From positions 300,652-330,039 of the forward strand of contig MU646587.1 in assembly GCA_026770585.1 (NCBI GenBank): DNA of 29,388 nt, read 5' to 3'. Source of the DNA: Baffinella frigidus (taxonomy: Eukaryota > Cryptophyceae > Cryptomonadales > Baffinellaceae). Below, in pieces: positions 25,799 to 29,388 of this stretch. Position numbers and translations under genes: made by a program. Under the pieces are notes generated by a model. The model was given only the letters and a program-made list of their open reading frames with translations, had not been told where the DNA came from and did no database searches. The number at the start of each line of letters is the position of its first letter. The stretch's first letter is position 1.

Positions 25799-26588
25799 GT
25801 TAAAGTGTGCGGGGATGACCGCCCACAGAGCTGTGGCGTGACACTCCACCAGTTCAGTCTGAACTGAACTACTCGATCTTTCGAGTCACGCCCAGAAGAT
25901 TGGGCGTCACGTTGACTTCGTGTCAACAAAAAGAGGGACGTGCCAAGTGGTAAAGAATCACGTGATTAGCGCCTGGGGGGGGGGGTAATGGGGGTGCGTC
26001 CATCAAAAAGACGATTGTATTTCACTAACCATTTTTCTGGACGTGACTCGTCTGTTTTTCAATTCTGCCGGACATGTAAACGTATCACGATTGTATTGTG
26101 GAAGTAGGTCACGGCCGCTTGCAATTGCCTTTACAATAACTTGTACCCGTCTCGGAAAGACGTGTTCGCAAGGGGATCTAAAACATTTTAGAGGCAAGTA
26201 AATGGCTCCAAGTCCGACCGTCCTACACAGTTCGCTATGGTGTTCGCTCGATAGCGGCCACACAGGTTATGTTCGTTTGGAATCTCGTAACCTTACCACC
26301 CTGCAAACTGCTTTTCAGTCTGTTACCTTATTAAATGGCTCTAACAATGCACTTAACATGCCATACCCCCCCCCCAGAGTCTGGGCATTTTCCTTTCGGA
26401 TCGCATTTAGCTCTCCAGTGCAGAGGCTCGTGAAGAGAGCATAAAGGGTGAGTTCTTGAGTGGGGTGTTTGAGTTATCCCCATGAGGGACGCGCTCGCAC
26501 ACACACACCAGAACCCCAAGTCAGCCTCCAGCCACGGATACCCAGTGTAGCGAGCTACCCTTTACCCCCCTCCAACATTTGTTTGCAT

Positions 26589-26641
26589 GGTTTCTTCCCG
26601 AGTTGGCAGCTGTAGAACCGCTCCCAACTCGGGAAGAAACC
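26589..26641. repeat. Perfect 18-bp hairpin
   Basis: GGTTTCTTCCCGAGTTGG pairs with 26624-26641 around a 17-base loop. Confidence 0.85.
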
Positions 26642-26768
26642 TTTAGGGTGGTTCTTTAGGTCCTTTAGGTCCTTTAGGTTCTTCGAGCTCCCAACATAGG
26701 CGGACACCGGTAACAACCGGAACGTATCCTGCAGAAAGGCCATGCTTCCTTTCGGATCACATCAGGTA

Positions 26769-26794
26769 CCATGACCGCTGCGCAGCGGTCATGG
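26769..26794. repeat. 26-bp perfect palindrome inside an R1 copy
   Basis: The two halves of CCATGACCGCTGC and its complement meet with no spacer; it interrupts the R1 right end (cagg...cacggtgcagaaggatcg). Confidence 0.85.
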
Positions 26795-27057
26795 CACGGT
26801 GCAGAAGGATCGCGACAGAAATCAGGAACTTATCCTGCAGAAAGGCCATGTCCTTTAGATTCACTTTAGGTCCTTTAGGTTTTGTTCCGTAGAAGGGATC
26901 TGCAGAGAAAGCATTTTTGCTTTCGGATCGCGTTTCGCTCTCCAGTGCAGAGGCTCGTGAAGAGGGGATACAGGGTGGCTCTGTTGGGGTGTGTGAAGGT
27001 CCCAAAGAGGAACGCGCTCTCACACACGGCCTTTAGGTCCTTTACGCGTTCATCCAG

Positions 27058-27087
27058 ATTTTGCCTGTCAAAAGTGACAGGCAAAAT
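27058..27087. repeat. Perfect 13-bp hairpin
   Basis: ATTTTGCCTGTCA pairs with TGACAGGCAAAAT across loop aaag. Confidence 0.85.
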
Positions 27088-27263
27088 CGGGACGCGGGGA
27101 ACTCCCGCGAGTTCAAACGGACAGAAGGCGGGGGGTTGAGGGGTCCACGGGCCCTGGACGCGCGGGGTCTCGCGAGGAGCGGGTGGTCGCCTCCGCGAGA
27201 GCGTCACGCCACACCTCGTCCCCCACCTCACGCAGCGTCACGCTCGTGCTGCCCCCCGTACAG

Positions 27264-28762
27264 CTGTACGCGCCGTGTCTCAATCCTGGGGTGACTGGAC
27301 CTGCCAACAGGTCGGCAGCGGTGCTTGGGGGTTGGGCAGGGGGGAGAGACCCCCGGAGATAGACGTGCAGAAGTGGGATGCCGCACCTTCATGAGGTCAA
27401 GGTGCGGCCCACGTGCGGCCCGCAGACCGGGGGGACGGCTGTCGAGGTGGAGCTGATGGGAGATGCTTCTTGGACGGCCGAGACTCGCGTCGTCGTGGTC
27501 TTCTGCACGCACCTGCGGCGCGTGCCGGTGCGCGCGGAGCAGGTGGAGGGGGGCAAGGCGCGCTGTCGGTGCATGACGCCGCGGTGGGGGACGCAGGATA
27601 CCGTGGCCGTGCAGGTGCCCCGAGCCTCGGCAGCATAGCAGCCTGCTACGTAGCCAAGCTCTGTCTCAGTCTATTCGGGCTCACCGATTTGGTGAGCCCG
27701 GGCTCTTTCCCGCTCCAAATTTGACGAATTTGCACCGCACACCCAGCATGTCAACTTGAGAATAGTCTTGACGGTCAACCCGAGTGAGGCAGAGCTAGGA
27801 GATGCGTGTTTTGAAAGGGTGGCGACGCACCCAACGCATCGAAACCGTGTCCTAGCTCAGGCATCGGGCTACGAAGGAATTTTTGGGCGCTGAGAGCCCG
27901 AGTTTCCGTTATCTTATCCGCAGGAACCCCCCTATGCCCCTACGGGTTGCCTACCGTAGGGTCCTGGGTCTTGTCGCTTCGGGGTTATTCAAAATCCCTT
28001 CTCAGTCCGGTGTGTGGCTGAGGCAGCTGACAGCTGACGCTCCTTCGCAGGTGCTAGTCGAGAAGGCGGCAGCCGGGACAGGGAGGTTCTTCTTCCACGC
28101 GCCCCTGGCTGTCTCCCACGCCCGCCCAACCTTCGCCCGCGCATCAGGTCTCACTCATGCACCACCCTCGAGGCAACTCTTGGGCAAATCAATGCTTTCT
28201 GAAGTCAAATCCCATACAAATGCCACCAGAATCGGGTGGCATCTGTGGGAGATTGACTTAAGATTTGCCCCTGGGTTGCCTCCAGGGTGGTTACGGGACT
28301 AAATCCAGACGTGCGCATTCGCAGCAGAGCGCCAACTCACTTGCTGCTTGCTTGCTGCTCCCCCTCTTTGGTACGCTCACGTGTAAATCTTGAATCGTGT
28401 GATACGACTCTCAAATCTGCTGCCCATGCGTGACCTCACCTTGACACAAATCCGAATCTTGCATCACAAACACCACGCTTTTGGGAGAGAGCAATCGACG
28501 CCTAGTCCTGCCTCACTCGGGTTGACTTGACGGACAGACTATCCTCAAGTTGACAGCCGTCCAACCGGAGACTGCACGGTCACGTGACCGCGATCCACGA
28601 TCTACCCCCCCCCCCGGTGCTGATTCACCGGTGCTGATTTGACACGATTCGACAGGGGTGACGCGGATAGTGCTCTCCGGAGAGAACCTCCCCCCCGCAG
28701 ACCTCCCGCCCGAGATGGCCGCGCTGCCCCTCTCTGTCCGCATGCTCGACTCCACCGGCGAG
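27264..28762 (+). CDS. Partial gene with IPT/TIG domains
   Basis: Four exons join in phase: 27264-27310, 27371-27614, 28051-28147 and 28656-28762. Exon 2 contains an IPT/TIG start, VKVRPTCGPQTGGTAVEVEL, then VVVVFC and a C-x-C-M-T-P segment before TVAVQ, the usual beta-strand order of these Ig-like domains. Exon 3 reads VLVEKAAAGTGRFFFHAPLA (final strands). Exon 4 reads GVTRIVLSGENLP then ALPLSVRMLDSTGE, which looks like the first half of a second IPT unit. Such domains occur in surface receptors, plexin-like proteins and many algal surface proteins. Both ends of the gene are probably outside my model; the donor at 28763 points to more exons downstream. The first exon (LYAPCLNPGVTGPAN) is the least certain. 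Confidence 0.62.
27676..27700. repeat. Perfect 10-bp hairpin
   Basis: CGGGCTCACC and GGTGAGCCCG around loop gattt, in the intron after the IPT exon. It has no T-run, and bacterial-type terminators are not expected here. Confidence 0.8.
27750..28554. repeat. Inverted repeat pair flanking an IPT exon
   Basis: Left arm 27750-27801 (gtcaacttgagaatagtctt...) matches the reverse complement of 28501-28554. The motif cccgagtgaggcagagctag also occurs at 12734-12753. The arms lie in the two introns around exon 28051-28147. A further imperfect foldback (28161-28291) is nested in the downstream intron. Confidence 0.7.
28161..28291. repeat. Imperfect foldback, ~130 bases
   Basis: accaccctcgaggcaactct and following bases pair with the reverse complement of 28262-28291; the centre has gccacc/gggtggc. 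Probably a small foldback transposon copy in the IPT intron. Confidence 0.65.
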
Positions 28763-28887
28763 GTACCCAAGTGGACCAAATCGTGAATCTGGCTTTTTGG
28801 ATTTGAGGCGAGCCTTTGAGTCATCAGCCACGAGTTCGAGGCTTGCCAGGCGGAAATCGAGACAGCAGAAATTGGGATTTGGTTCAT

Positions 28888-28943
28888 GCCCGAAATGGCC
28901 GCGCTGCCCCTTTCGGTCTGTATGCTCGATTTCTCCAGCGAGG
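28888..28943 (+). pseudogene. Duplicated end of the last IPT exon
   Basis: Fifty-six bases match 28708-28763 with scattered differences, including the donor (gaggtgccc here, gaggtaccc there). This copy codes MAALPLSVCMLDFSSE. It may be inert or an alternative exon. Confidence 0.65.
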
Positions 28944-28967
28944 TGCCCCCTCGTTGGCGCGGGCTTG

Positions 28968-29100
28968 GGGTTTAGGGTTTAGGGTGTAGGGTGTAGGGTT
29001 TAGGGTGTCGGATTTAGGGTTTAGGTTTTAGGGTTGAGGGTTGAGGGTTGAGGCTTGAGGGTTTCGGGTTAGGGTTGAGGGTTTAGGGTTTAGGGTTTAG
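28968..29100. repeat. TTTAGGG tract near window end
   Basis: Telomere-like array in TTTAGGG orientation on the + strand; smaller pieces follow at 29183-29205 and 29252-29290. Confidence 0.85.
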
Positions 29101-29388
29101 CCCCCCTCGAGCGAGCCTCGGAGCGTAAAGCCTCATAGAGTAAAGCGGTACCGATTCGCGAATCCCTGTCACACGACCTCCCTAAACCCTAAACCCTAAA
29201 CCACTAACGCGCGCTGATCCGAAGGTTTGTGTGTCTCTGGTGGCAGATTCTTAGGGTTTATAGAATAGGGTTCATGGTTTAGGGTTTGGGCAACTCCACC
29301 ACCTCCCGCAGAACCTAACGCGGAAGCAGATAAGCCGTCCATCTAACATATATAGGAGAATTTGCTAGCCACCTCCTACCGTAGGGCG

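Larger units (their letters stand above)
26385..27030 (-). repeat. R2, R1, R1, R2 cluster
   Basis: R2 copies near 26385-26510 and 26868-27030 enclose R1 copies near 26647-26820 and 26822-26882, all on the minus strand. A perfect 18-bp stem lies at 26589-26641. Confidence 0.65.
22846..27263. other. Intergenic repeat region between main gene and IPT gene
   Basis: Apart from the tentative minus-strand exon at 24578-24646, this holds MITE-A, MITE-B, R1 and R2 copies, a GA array and several foldbacks. On the minus strand, 27113-27263 reads SCTGGSTSVTLREVGDEVWR in an open frame, but no splice support was found. No other coding signal was found. Confidence 0.5.

Noticed and set aside
25850-25960. 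Hairpins near gttcagtctgaactgaac and acgcccagaagattgggcgt as an RNA gene
   Set aside because: Short imperfect stems without a tRNA, snRNA or riboswitch pattern; this region is full of foldback elements.
27113-27307. Minus-strand exon reading TSVTLREVGDEVWRDALAEA
   Set aside because: The frame has coding-like composition, but it overlaps the + strand IPT exon at 27264 and lacks a convincing pair of splice sites. Left as a remark in the intergenic entry.
1-29388. CRISPR array, tRNA or rRNA genes
   Set aside because: No regularly spaced identical repeats with unique spacers, no recognisable cloverleaf with the usual T-arm sequence and no rRNA signature was seen by eye.

Overview
The window looks like nuclear DNA from a repeat-rich, GC-rich eukaryotic microbe, most likely an alga. 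The evidence is short exons with canonical GT-AG introns, very many interspersed CCCTAAA/TTTAGGG (plant/algal-type telomeric) tracts, dense short foldback transposons, and no bacterial operon structure. The all-GT donors argue mildly against a dinoflagellate. I cannot name the species. All gene models below are hand-spliced from sequence, using reading-phase continuity and protein motifs.

Layout. 1-10.04 kb is a large imperfect inverted duplication. A left arm (about 1-2020) and a right arm (about 7670-10035) each carry a divergent copy of an unrecognised protein rich in R-R-x-S motifs, followed by telomere-like tracts. They enclose a 5.6 kb spacer of foldback elements, hairpins and a long TTTAGGG/TTGAGGG field. 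10.04-13.1 kb is non-coding and full of repeats.

13.15-22.85 kb is the main gene, on the + strand with about 22 exons. By spliced reading it encodes one protein of roughly 1100 residues: a TIR domain, a SAM domain, a six-helix membrane region and a C-terminal RelA/SpoT-like nucleotidyltransferase-fold domain. Exon phases are mutually consistent apart from the junctions around exons 11-13. Several introns consist largely of telomeric repeats, minisatellite or (GA)n arrays, and many exon junctions are duplicated around those arrays.

22.85-27.26 kb is repeat-rich, with one possible minus-strand exon at 24.6 kb. 27.26-28.76 kb holds part of a + strand gene with IPT/TIG (immunoglobulin-like) domains. 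The last 600 bases return to TTTAGGG repeats.

Most interesting points: the TIR-SAM-membrane-RelA/SpoT-like architecture; introns built from telomeric repeats, always CCCTAAA in the sense strand of the main gene; duplicated splice junctions bracketing simple repeats; and a foldback transposon caught with both its filled and its empty target site in the two arms of the inverted duplication.
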